Positions 57,434 to 64,000 of a stretch of DNA of 64,000 nucleotides are shown here, in pieces. The notes under the pieces were generated by a model, which was not told the DNA's origin, did not search any database, and was given only the letters and a program-made list of their open reading frames with translations. Source of the DNA: Lachnospira multipara LB2003 (GTDB lineage: Bacteria; Bacillota; Clostridia; Lachnospirales; Lachnospiraceae); contig NZ_JNKW01000004.1 of assembly GCF_000702205.1 (NCBI RefSeq), positions 204,275 to 268,274 of the forward strand. Direction: 5' to 3'. Positions within the stretch are counted from its first letter, which is position 1. Every line of letters starts with the position of its first letter. Position numbers and translations under genes: made by a program.

Positions 57434-57465
57434 ATATATATACGTTATACGTAATATGTCTGTAA

Positions 57466-57729
57466 TTATTCTACAGTGTATGGTAAAAGAGCTACGTGTC
57501 TTGCTCTCTTAACAGCTACTGTTAAAGCTCTCTGGTGCTTTGCACAGTTACCTGTGATTCTTCTAGGAAGGATCTTTCCTCTTTCAGAAATATACTTTCT
57601 TAAAAGAGCTACATCCTTATAATCTAACACCTTATTAGCATCAGCACAAAATACGCAAACTTTCTTTCTTCTACGTATAGGTCTTCTTCTCATCTGACCT
57701 TCTGATCTTTCAGCCTTCTTTTCTGGCAT
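57466..57729 (-). CDS. rpsR: 30S ribosomal protein S18
   Basis: An 87-residue small-subunit protein that pairs with S6 on 16S rRNA. It has a basic N-terminus ([11 protein letters not shown]), CVFC and [10 protein letters not shown], which would give a zinc-binding Cys/Cys/Cys/His version, and the core [21 protein letters not shown] split by only a few residues. ATG 57729 follows AGGAGG. It is last in the conserved rpsF-ssb-rpsR order. Confidence 0.97.
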   Translation of the reverse strand: MPEKKAERSEGQMRRRPIRRRKKVCVFCADANKVLDYKDVALLRKYISERGKILPRRITGNCAKHQRALTVAVKRARHVALLPYTVE

Positions 57730-57747
57730 GGTAAGCTACCTCCTATC

Positions 57748-58209
57748 TTAGTTGAAAGGCAAGCCCTCATCCTCAACTCCATCAGGAATATTCATAAAAC
57801 CATCTCCAGCTTCCTGGACAGGCTCTTCCCTTGATGGTGTATATGCTGCTTCTGAATAGTTAGAACTATTGTTAGCAGCTGCTGACTTGCTCTCTGCAAA
57901 TTCTTGTTCTTCAACAATAACATCAGTAGTATAAACTTTACGACCTTCTTTATTAGTATAGCTTCCTGTCTGAATTCTACCAACAACTACCATCTTAGTT
58001 CCCTGGTGTAAATACTTTTCAGCAAATTCTGCTGACTTTCCAAAAGCCACACATGGAATATAATCAGTGTTCTGACCATCTCCATTATTTCTTGAAAATC
58101 TTCTATCAACTGCTAATGTATATCTAGCAAATGCACTTGAGTTATCTCCAGCAGAATATCTTACTTCTGGATCTCTAGTTAATCTGCCCATTAAAATTAC
58201 TTTGTTCAT
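57748..58209 (-). CDS. ssb: Single-stranded DNA-binding protein
   Basis: Binds single-stranded DNA during replication and repair. The 153-residue protein has an OB fold at 1-~105 (MNKVILMGRLTRDPEVRYS, FARYTLAVDRRF, CVAFGKSAEFAEKYLHQG). A Ser/Asn/Pro-rich flexible linker follows, then the acidic protein-docking tail DGVEDEGLPFN. The tip therefore ends in one extra Asn after the usual DIPF-like sequence. ATG 58209 follows GAGGAGG. Confidence 0.96.
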   Translation of the reverse strand: MNKVILMGRLTRDPEVRYSAGDNSSAFARYTLAVDRRFSRNNGDGQNTDYIPCVAFGKSAEFAEKYLHQGTKMVVVGRIQTGSYTNKEGRKVYTTDVIVEEQEFAESKSAAANNSSNYSEAAYTPSREEPVQEAGDGFMNIPDGVEDEGLPFN

Positions 58210-58255
58210 AATTGCCTCCTCTACAGAGCTATAAGCAAAAATAAACGTCGTTTAA

Positions 58256-58543
58256 TTACTCGCCATCCTTAACGATTAAGAATCTGAGTACGTTTTCAAC
58301 AATACGAAGTCTATTCTCGATTTCAGCTGGAGCTGTTGCGTCAGCTTCGAACTTAATGAATGAATAGAAACCTTCACTCATATGCTGAATTTCGTATGCA
58401 AGCTTCTTCTTCTCGCTAGTACCTGGATCAGTAATTGTACCACCGAAACGAGTGATTAAATCAGTAACCTTCTCGATTGTAGCTGTTCTTACTTCTTCTT
58501 CGACGTTCGCGCTTACAACTAATGCTAACTCATACTTATTCAT
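58256..58543 (-). CDS. rpsF: 30S ribosomal protein S6
   Basis: A 95-residue small-subunit protein. MNKYELALVVSANVEEE, LITRFGGTITDPGTSEKKKLAYEI and the C-terminal RFLIVKDGE match the family. ATG 58543 follows AAAAGGAGG. It leads the rpsF-ssb-rpsR operon and is probably autoregulated by the S6:S18 complex through the leader hairpin just upstream. Confidence 0.97.
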   Translation of the reverse strand: MNKYELALVVSANVEEEVRTATIEKVTDLITRFGGTITDPGTSEKKKLAYEIQHMSEGFYSFIKFEADATAPAEIENRLRIVENVLRFLIVKDGE

Positions 58544-58574
58544 CTACGTCGCACCTCCTTTTGGTCTTTAGGTC

Positions 58575-58590
58575 CCTTCAACGGCGAAGG
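58575..58590 (-). promoter_or_regulatory. Candidate S6:S18 leader hairpin of rpsF
   Basis: CCTTC-GCCGTT-GAAGG (58590-58575) forms a 5-bp stem with CCG in the loop, in the short leader of rpsF. Known S6:S18 autoregulatory leaders present a CCG trinucleotide near a hairpin. The match here is suggestive only. Confidence 0.4.
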
Positions 58591-58620
58591 AACAAGGATA
58601 AAAATATATCACAGATAAAT

Positions 58621-58649
58621 ATACTATCATAATAAGAAAAGGAAATCAA
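58621..58649 (-). promoter_or_regulatory. Promoter of the rpsF operon
   Basis: TTGATT (58644-58649) and TAGTAT (58621-58626) with a 17-bp spacer on the minus strand. The -35 box overlaps the end of the upstream DUF951 gene. Confidence 0.7.
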
Positions 58650-58837
58650 GTTCTTTTTATCCTTTTTACACTTTTTTGTAATACACTCCTTTTTAAGATT
58701 ATATTATGTCCGCAAGCGCAGCATTCTAGCCTTATATCTGCACCAACACTTATAACCTTCCAATCATAACTACCGCAAGGATGCTTCTTTTTTAATTCAA
58801 GGATGTCTCCTATTTCTAACTGTAAAATTCCTTCCAT
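58646..58837 (-). CDS. DUF951 family small protein
   Basis: A 63-residue protein of the DUF951 family: LEIGDILELKKKHPCGSYDWKVISVGADIRLECCACGHNIILKRS. The Cys residues (KHPCG and CCACG) suggest a small zinc or nucleic-acid-binding fold. In Firmicutes the family is commonly encoded near rpsF; its function is not known. ATG 58837 follows AGAGGT. Confidence 0.88.
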   Translation of the reverse strand: MEGILQLEIGDILELKKKHPCGSYDWKVISVGADIRLECCACGHNIILKRSVLQKSVKRIKRT

Positions 58838-58896
58838 AAAATACCTCTTTTGCGTTTATATATCGCTTTTATAAATATATATTTTATGGATTTTTT

Positions 58897-59616
58897 TTAC
58901 AAGAAAAATTTGAAAACTTCGCCTAAAGAATCATTAATTAATATATTAGCCTTTGAATCAAAACTTGTCTTAGATTTATTAATTAAACATAACTTGTTTC
59001 CCCTATATTCATTAACAAATCCTGCTGCTGGATAAACAATCAAAGATGTACCTCCAACAATCAACATATCTGCCTGTCTTATTAAATCAATAGCTTTTTC
59101 AATGTCTCCATAATCTAAGTTTTCTTCATACAAAACAACGTCTGGCTTAATCCTTCCACCACACTGACACTTAGGCACTCCCTCTGATTCCACAATGTAA
59201 GAAAGATCATAAAATCTATGGCAGACTTCACAATAATTTCTATGTACAGATCCATGAAGCTCTATAACATTTTTACTACCTGCCATTTGATGGAGTCCAT
59301 CGATATTTTGAGTAATTATACCCTTTAATTTTCCCATTTCTTCTAACTTAGCAAGAGCTTTATGGGTAATACTTGGTTTTGCATCCAAAAAAAGCATTTT
59401 ATCTTTATAGAATTTAAAAAAAGTCTCTGGATGTGACATGTAAAAAGATTTACTAATTATTTCTTCTGGAGATAAGCCGCCATATTGACTCATATAAAGT
59501 CCATCTGCACTTCTAAAGTCCGGAATTCCACTTTCTGTAGAAACGCCGGCTCCGCCAAAAAAAACAATATTATCGCTAGCATTAACCATTTCTATAAATT
59601 CATCAATTTTGCTCAT
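58897..59616 (-). CDS. cobB: NAD-dependent protein deacylase (sirtuin)
   Basis: Removes acyl groups from protein lysines using NAD. The 239-residue protein has GAGVSTESGIPDFRS (20-34), TQNIDGLHQMAG (~101), catalytic His in LHGSVHR, a zinc site CEVC…CQCG (~128-152) and GTSLIVYPAAG. Sir2 length and motifs are complete. Its ATG at 59616 lies 14 nt inside the end of the upstream P-loop gene, so the two are translationally coupled. Confidence 0.95.
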   Translation of the reverse strand: MSKIDEFIEMVNASDNIVFFGGAGVSTESGIPDFRSADGLYMSQYGGLSPEEIISKSFYMSHPETFFKFYKDKMLFLDAKPSITHKALAKLEEMGKLKGIITQNIDGLHQMAGSKNVIELHGSVHRNYCEVCHRFYDLSYIVESEGVPKCQCGGRIKPDVVLYEENLDYGDIEKAIDLIRQADMLIVGGTSLIVYPAAGFVNEYRGNKLCLINKSKTSFDSKANILINDSLGEVFKFFL

Positions 59617-60193
59617 TAATAATTACTCCTTTAATGTTACAACCTACTGATTCAAGATCCTTTACAAGGCTATCTAATTCTTCCTCATCGTATTTATCCT
59701 CATCAACCATAACAACTGAAGCATATACATACTTAGCTGCTGTTCCACTTATATCCGAATCAACAATTACGACATCATATCCTTTACCAAAAGATTCTAT
59801 AAGTCCTTTAATGATTATTTCATTTTCCTTGTTAATCTTACCAATCTCATTACTGCCTGAAAAAATAATATCAAATCCTTCTTTATTCGTATGGCAAATA
59901 ATATTTGGTGTCTTTTGTACGTTTGAAATAAAATCAACTACACCAGGTATATTTTTACCTAGCTTATATTTCCCTACAAAAATCTCACTAGAAATATCTG
60001 CATCAATAAACAATACCTTTTTCTTCATTTCATACAGGCTGTATGCAAGTTTGAAGGATCCCATCCCTCCAGTTACAACAGCAAAAGTTTTTTCTCCATT
60101 TAACTCATCTAAGACATTTTTTGCCAACTCTCCATAAGTTTTCTTATCATCTAAGGACATATTTATCAATTTATCAATATTTACACTAATCAT
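59603..60193 (-). CDS. Degenerate CpsD/Wzc-like P-loop protein
   Basis: A 196-residue cytoplasmic protein of bacterial tyrosine-kinase (BY-kinase) type. It has an N-terminal TYGELAKNVLDEL, then TGGMGSFKLAYSL at the P-loop. There the final Gly of GxxxxGK and the Ser/Thr after Lys are replaced, so ATP binding is doubtful. Walker A' KVLFIDADI and Walker B DVVIVDSDI remain. No C-terminal tyrosine cluster is present. It follows the Wzz-like gene by about 70 nt, as CpsD follows CpsC, and its partner would be the membrane protein. GAGAGGT precedes ATG 60193. Confidence 0.72.
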   Translation of the reverse strand: MISVNIDKLINMSLDDKKTYGELAKNVLDELNGEKTFAVVTGGMGSFKLAYSLYEMKKKVLFIDADISSEIFVGKYKLGKNIPGVVDFISNVQKTPNIICHTNKEGFDIIFSGSNEIGKINKENEIIIKGLIESFGKGYDVVIVDSDISGTAAKYVYASVVMVDEDKYDEEELDSLVKDLESVGCNIKGVIINEQN

Positions 60194-60266
60194 TTTTGCA
60201 CCTCTCTAGCATAAGCATGATTAAACATGTCATTTCACATTTCATATTTCTATCACTATTTACTTG

Positions 60267-61361
60267 TTATTTTTTAACTCGTCCAAAAATCTTAAATTTC
60301 TTCTTAGCTTTAACCTCCTCATTATTTTCTTCTTTATTTCCCTTATTATTTTCCTCTTTATCTTCTTTAGCAACTTCCCTTTTTTCTTCTATCTTTTCGT
60401 CAGGAGAGACTTCATTATCTGTTGCTTCCTGATTTTCTTTAGTAAGCTCTTTCTCTTCCTGCTGTTCTTCTACTATTTCTTCTTCAATCATCTCTTGTTC
60501 TTCTATCTTTTCTTCTTCAGTTTTTTCTTGCTGTTCCTCTATCTTTTCCTCTTCAGTTTTTTCTTGTTCTTCCTCTAGCTTTTCTTCTGTAATTACATTA
60601 TTCTTTTCTGAAGCTTTTTCCTTTGTTTCACTCTCGTCTTTCTTTGTAGACTCTATTTCACTGGCTAAAATGTATCTGTCCACTTCTTCAAAAACATCTT
60701 CAGCTACATTAGGCGCCATATAATTATCATTTTTATTTAATTTATTTTTGTTTTTCTTGTCTTTTTCATGTTCTTTTTCATAATCATAATATTCATCATT
60801 ATCAGGAATTTTTCTAAATGACACATAGAATAATCCAACAAGAAGCTCTAATACTAATGTTATTGCTGCTACTAAGCCTGTTAATAATGCAGTCTTAGTA
60901 ATTAAACCTGGCTTATAAGCTTTATTATTGTCTGTTCCTTCAGATAAAATTTGAATTGATTCTGCAGGTATAATTGAAGTTGTCTTTATTGCTGTTGATG
61001 CAAATGCATCTGCATATCTTTTGGCTGTTCCCTGATCAACATTTGAAACAATCAACTCAATGATATTACTATTGGCTACTGTCTTTACAGTTAAATACTT
61101 CTCAATATCATCAGATGTTCCAGCTAATTGTTTAGCTGCAGATATTACAACTTCACTCTTAAAAACGATAGCAAAATCTTCCTTTAATCCACCGTCTTTA
61201 GCTCGTAAACTCTCTTCGTTAGCTTCACCTGGCACAACGTAAAGTTTTGCTACCGAAATATGCTCATCCCTTATTGTATTGTATTCATATAAAAATGCAC
61301 ATATTCCACCCAATAATGTTACTAATATTAATAATAATATTCCTCTAGCTATTTTTCTCAT
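60267..61361 (-). CDS. Wzz/CpsC-like membrane protein with long charged cytoplasmic tail
   Basis: A 364-residue protein with two membrane segments (~7-28 and ~157-180) enclosing a ~125-residue extracytoplasmic domain (YVVPGEANEESLR… ADAFASTAIKTTSIIPAESIQI), the arrangement of polysaccharide chain-length co-polymerases. The last ~170 residues are a Glu/Lys-rich, coiled-coil-like tail with a 12-residue repeat (EEQQEKTEEEKI twice). It ends KKKFKIFGRVKK, which could touch the membrane. The tail is unusual for CpsC. ATG 61361 follows AAGGGG. It is first in a unit with the P-loop protein and sirtuin. Confidence 0.7.
   Translation of the reverse strand: MRKIARGILLLILVTLLGGICAFLYEYNTIRDEHISVAKLYVVPGEANEESLRAKDGGLKEDFAIVFKSEVVISAAKQLAGTSDDIEKYLTVKTVANSNIIELIVSNVDQGTAKRYADAFASTAIKTTSIIPAESIQILSEGTDNNKAYKPGLITKTALLTGLVAAITLVLELLVGLFYVSFRKIPDNDEYYDYEKEHEKDKKNKNKLNKNDNYMAPNVAEDVFEEVDRYILASEIESTKKDESETKEKASEKNNVITEEKLEEEQEKTEEEKIEEQQEKTEEEKIEEQEMIEEEIVEEQQEEKELTKENQEATDNEVSPDEKIEEKREVAKEDKEENNKGNKEENNEEVKAKKKFKIFGRVKK
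60501..60566 (-). repeat. 36-bp tandem repeat within the Wzz-like gene
   Basis: Two copies (60501-60530 and 60537-60566, offset 36 bp) encode KTEEEKIEEQQE-type 12-residue units in the charged tail. Confidence 0.7.
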
Positions 61362-61424
61362 TTCTTACCCCTTATGTCTACTCTCAATGTTAATATGTTC
61401 CTAAAAAATCCTCTACTATTTCTC

Positions 61425-61458
61425 AAAAAGTAGAGTACATTTAAAATGTACTCTACTT
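61425..61458 (-). terminator. Terminator of the nucleotidyltransferase gene
   Basis: A nearly perfect 15-bp stem AAGTAGAGTACATTT with its complement (61428-61458), followed on the minus transcript by U residues. Confidence 0.85.
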
Positions 61459-61465
61459 AGCATTA

Positions 61466-62383
61466 TTAATTATATAATTTTTCTGGATACTCTCCAGCTT
61501 CAATTAATTTCTTAATTGATTCAACAACAACTGGCTTGTCTTCCTTATAAGTAACACCAAACCACTTATCTTGTGTTTCTAATACAGCTACATCAGCCTT
61601 ATTAGACTTAATTAACTGGTCAACAATTGATGGAAGTAAATATTCGCTCTTAATATCGCCTTCCTTTAATCCACCTAAAAATTCCTTAAAACCTTCTTCT
61701 AATTCATCTAAGAAATCAGCTGTAAAGCCCCACATATTCATTGAAACATGTGCCTTAGGATCAACTTCAACAATTTCACCATTCTTTTCAGCATTAGCAC
61801 CGGTAGCAGTCTTAACAATGCCGCCTGTTTCTTCAACACCAATTAACTGCTCCTTATCGTTAACCACGCAGATACCTCTTGTAACAGCACCATTGTCTGA
61901 TAATGTGTTGCCTAAGATAAATCCTGCCATGCAGAAATCATACTTACCTGTAGCTGGTCTTTCAGATACTAAATAGTCATGGATGAGCTTAAATGCAGTC
62001 TTTCCATAATAGTCATCAGCATTAATTACAAGGAATGGATCCTTTACAGTACCCTTACAAGCTAAAATAGCCTGACCTGTTCCCCAAGGCTTTGTTCTAT
62101 CAGCTGGTGCCTCAAATCCTTCTGGAACATCCTCAATCTCCTGGAAAACATACTCTACAGGAATAACCTTCTCAATACGATTTCCAATAACTTCCTTAAA
62201 TGTCTCAAGTAGATCTTTTCTTGTTACAAATACTACTTTATTAAATCCAGCCTCTATAGCATCATAGATAGAATAATCCATGATAATTTCTCCATTTGGG
62301 CCCATTGGTTCTAGCTGTTTAATGCCCCCACCAAAGCGGCTTCCCATACCTGCCGCCATGATAACAAGTGTTGTTGATCTCAT
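61466..62383 (-). CDS. NTP-transferase domain sugar-phosphate nucleotidyltransferase
   Basis: A 305-residue enzyme with AAGMGSRFGGGIKQLEPMGP (residues 10-29) as the NTP loop, the metal/sugar segment VINADDYYGKTAF (~118) and MNMWGFTADFLDEL. It transfers an NMP to a sugar or alcohol phosphate. No full GlgC, GalU or RfbA signature is evident, so the product is unassigned. Candidates are UDP-sugar or CDP-alcohol synthesis for envelope polymers. ATG 62383 follows GGAGGA. Its location by a Wzz-like gene suits a surface-polysaccharide role. Confidence 0.85.
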   Translation of the reverse strand: MRSTTLVIMAAGMGSRFGGGIKQLEPMGPNGEIIMDYSIYDAIEAGFNKVVFVTRKDLLETFKEVIGNRIEKVIPVEYVFQEIEDVPEGFEAPADRTKPWGTGQAILACKGTVKDPFLVINADDYYGKTAFKLIHDYLVSERPATGKYDFCMAGFILGNTLSDNGAVTRGICVVNDKEQLIGVEETGGIVKTATGANAEKNGEIVEVDPKAHVSMNMWGFTADFLDELEEGFKEFLGGLKEGDIKSEYLLPSIVDQLIKSNKADVAVLETQDKWFGVTYKEDKPVVVESIKKLIEAGEYPEKLYN

Positions 62384-62452
62384 AACAAATCCTCCATAAA
62401 TTAAAAACTTATATATAAAAACAGAATACCTATGAATCTGAATTTATCAACC

Positions 62453-63286
62453 CTAATCTTCAGGATAATAATACCATCTTATAGCTGTTATATTACCATC
62501 ATTATTCATATCAAATGTCAATTGTGCAAATGCGTCATCAATTTCAACTTTATCACTAGCTTCATTATCATCAAAGCTAGTAAAGGTAATAATATATTCA
62601 TCTGCTGTCTTTAGTGATGAATATCCTGTAAAATCAATAACTGCGTATTGACTTGACTTAACAATTTTATCATCACCTACACTATCAATTGTTGCATCTC
62701 CATATAGGTAATTACCAATAATTGTTCCATCATCTTCTTTATAGTATTTACTCTTATAATCCTGATCTCGATAATATTTATCTAAAATATCATCTATGGA
62801 ATTTCCTACCTTTAATCCTCTAGAAAAAACGTTTTTTTCACTTAAAGAAGCAACAGCTGTAAGCTTATATGTTCCTTCTTCATTTACCGAATCAACCATG
62901 TGATTCTCATTATCTAATTTTATAAAAATCAAGCTTAATTCATTGTATGAATAAACTCTCTCAAAATATTCATCCTTATCATCTTCTAAAGCTGCATCTT
63001 TCTTCTTATCTACAACTTCAGATGAATCCAATTTAGTAACTGGCTCTCCTAAAAGCTTTATTACCTCTTCTTCTGTCATAAAAAGCTTTAGATTATCCAT
63101 TGTAAGATCTTTTATGTCAAATTTCTCGTTATTACTTTTATCAACCAAGTCAGCTGCTAATACAGACTGTGTTGTTAATTCTTCACTTACAATAACTGCT
63201 TCTTTCTTATTATTGCATCCTGATAAACATATACCTAGAATACATATTATCGCAACGGGTAAAAACTTCTTATTTTTCTCTATCAT
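62453..63286 (-). CDS. Unknown lipoprotein
   Basis: Not recognised beyond its lipoprotein nature. The 277-residue product has a signal peptide with the lipobox LSGC (Cys ~24). After that comes a charged, Asp/Glu/Lys-rich domain with MDNLKLFMTEEEVIKLLGEP, a phrase typical of small SmpA/BamE-like folds. A second block follows (VGNSIDDILDKYY, then a series of β strands). It is probably membrane-anchored outside the cell. ATG 63286 follows GAGGG. It lies between the tRNA cluster terminator and the nucleotidyltransferase. Confidence 0.75.
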   Translation of the reverse strand: MIEKNKKFLPVAIICILGICLSGCNNKKEAVIVSEELTTQSVLAADLVDKSNNEKFDIKDLTMDNLKLFMTEEEVIKLLGEPVTKLDSSEVVDKKKDAALEDDKDEYFERVYSYNELSLIFIKLDNENHMVDSVNEEGTYKLTAVASLSEKNVFSRGLKVGNSIDDILDKYYRDQDYKSKYYKEDDGTIIGNYLYGDATIDSVGDDKIVKSSQYAVIDFTGYSSLKTADEYIITFTSFDDNEASDKVEIDDAFAQLTFDMNNDGNITAIRWYYYPED

Positions 63287-63370
63287 AAATCCCTCACATT
63301 TGTCATAACTAAATCTTTTGTATTATAACATATTAGCTAGTAAAATGCACTAATTCTGACTTTTTTGCAT

Positions 63371-63404
63371 AAAAAAAAGAGCTTTAATCAACCGATTAAA
63401 GCTC
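63371..63404 (-). terminator. Terminator of the rRNA/tRNA transcript
   Basis: GAGCTTTAATC (63379-63389) pairs perfectly with 63394-63404 across AACC. Eight A (63371-63378) provide the U-tract on the minus transcript, 2 nt after tRNA-Cys. Confidence 0.92.
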
Positions 63405-63406
63405 AG

Positions 63407-63477
63407 AGGCGACAACCAGATTCGAACTGGTGATCAGGGTGTTGCAGACCCACGCCTTACCACTTGGCTATGTCGCC
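63407..63477 (-). tRNA. tRNA-Cys (GCA)
   Basis: A 71-nt cloverleaf on the minus strand with acceptor GGCGACA paired to TGTCGCC, anticodon loop CTGCAAC (anticodon GCA) and U73 typical of tRNA-Cys. CCA is not encoded. Confidence 0.96.
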
Positions 63478-63490
63478 AGGCTTAAATAAA

Positions 63491-63562
63491 TGACGCCAAG
63501 GGGATTCGAACCCCTGATACCACCGTGAAAGGGTGGTGTCTTAACCGCTTGACCATGGCGCC
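63491..63562 (-). tRNA. tRNA-Glu (TTC)
   Basis: A 72-nt cloverleaf with acceptor GGCGCCA/TGGCGTC (one G-U pair) and anticodon loop CTTTCAC (anticodon TTC). The T-arm GGGTTCGAATCCC is complete. CCA is not encoded. Confidence 0.96.
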
Positions 63563-63614
63563 TTATTTAAAATAAGAATAAGAACCAATGGTCAAAACCA
63601 TTTATTCTTATGAG

Positions 63615-63686
63615 CTCCCCGAGTAGGGCTCGAACCTACAACAACTCGGTTAACAGCCGAGTGCTCTACCATTGAGCTATCGAGGA
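63615..63686 (-). tRNA. tRNA-Asn (GTT)
   Basis: A 72-nt cloverleaf with acceptor TCCTCGA/TCGGGGA, anticodon loop CTGTTAA (anticodon GTT), T-arm AGGTTCGAGCCCT and G73. It lies nearest the 23S gene. Confidence 0.96.
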
Positions 63687-63810
63687 ATAACCTGAAAGAT
63701 TGCTCTTTCAAAACTGCACATTAAATATATTCATCCGTAAGTCATTCTCTAAGAATAACCCTCGCTTATGTTCAGTGATTTCTCACTCTCTATCCAAACC
63801 TTAACCTTAA

Positions 63811-64000
63811 TTGGTTAAGCCCTCGACCTATTAGTACAAATCAGCTCCACATGTCACCACGCTTCCACCTTTTGCCTATCAACCTCGTCGTCTTCAAGGG
63901 GTCTTACTACATTCGTATGGGATATCTCATCTTGAGGGGGGCTTCACGCTTAGATGCCTTCAGCGTTTATCCCGTCCCGACTTGGCTACTCGGCCATGCA
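63811..64000 (-). rRNA. rrl: 23S ribosomal RNA, 3' end (partial)
   Basis: On the minus strand the sequence is the conserved 3' end of 23S rRNA, including ACGGGATAAACGCTGAAGG, CATCTAAGCGTGAAGCC, GATGAGAT, ACTAATAGGTCGAGG and GCTTAACC. The gene runs out of the window at 64000, so the coordinate at the edge is not its 5' end. The 3' boundary is approximate. Confidence 0.93.

Noticed and set aside
60267..60600. Plus-strand Phe/Ser/Leu-rich open frames opposite the Wzz-like tail
   Set aside because: They are shadows of Glu/Lys-rich coding on the minus strand, without ribosome sites.

Overview
The window is AT-rich, with low-GC codon use, AAGGAGG-type ribosome sites and short T-run intrinsic terminators. 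Gene content and order are those of a strictly anaerobic Clostridia member, most likely Lachnospiraceae. Two ~1500-residue surface pectin-degrading enzymes point to a plant-polysaccharide gut commensal of the Lachnospira (eligens/pectinoschiza) type. That assignment is an inference from content, not from a database search. No insertion sequence, phage, integrase or CRISPR array was seen; the region looks like core chromosome with some accessory islands.

Layout. 0-5 kb: ilvE, a MATE exporter, a DRE-TIM aldolase behind a strong operator-bearing promoter, and an orphan PTS IIC protein. 5-9.2 kb: pth-mfd. 9.4-10.9 kb: a two-gene ABC transporter. 11-20.4 kb: a pectin methylesterase and a family 9 pectate lyase, both secreted, sharing a C-terminal module and a TGDN membrane tail. 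21-24 kb: spoVG, glgD, glgC. 24-29.4 kb (plus strand): murC, a DnaA-box array, a DnaD-domain protein, a DnaC-type helicase loader and PRPP synthetase. 29.5-35.6 kb: a class A penicillin-binding protein, a large unknown exported protein and a methyltransferase. 35.7-43.1 kb: a complete F-type ATP synthase operon (Z-I-B-E-F-H-A-G-D-C) whose c subunit carries a sodium-type ion site. 43.3-48.2 kb: DUF402, dCMP deaminase, rpiB, a low-Mr phosphatase, tsaC and a GH18/SH3 protein. 48.5-50.5 kb: a protein kinase fused to a ParA-like domain, overlapping a second ParA-like gene. 50.9-58.8 kb: mecA, DUF1858, a 56-residue ferredoxin (52373-52543), dnaB-rplI-gdpP, a cytidylate-kinase-like gene, rpsR-ssb-rpsF and DUF951. 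58.9-63.3 kb: a sirtuin, a degenerate tyrosine-kinase-like P-loop protein, a Wzz-like membrane protein, a nucleotidyltransferase and a lipoprotein. 63.4-64 kb: tRNA-Cys, tRNA-Glu, tRNA-Asn and the 3' end of a 23S rRNA on the minus strand.

How the genes fit together. Many blocks (pth-mfd, spoVG, rpsF-ssb-rpsR, gdpP-rplI-dnaB, tsaC-phosphatase-rpiB-atp) lie near oriC in Bacillus, so this is probably an origin-proximal segment. The esterase removes methyl groups from pectin and the lyase cuts the resulting polygalacturonate, both apparently held at the cell surface. The most unusual items are the kinase/pseudo-ParA pair with an ATT start codon, the repeat-rich regulatory region upstream of the pectate lyase, the contiguous DnaA boxes in front of the helicase-loader genes, and a low-Mr phosphatase lacking its usual general acid.
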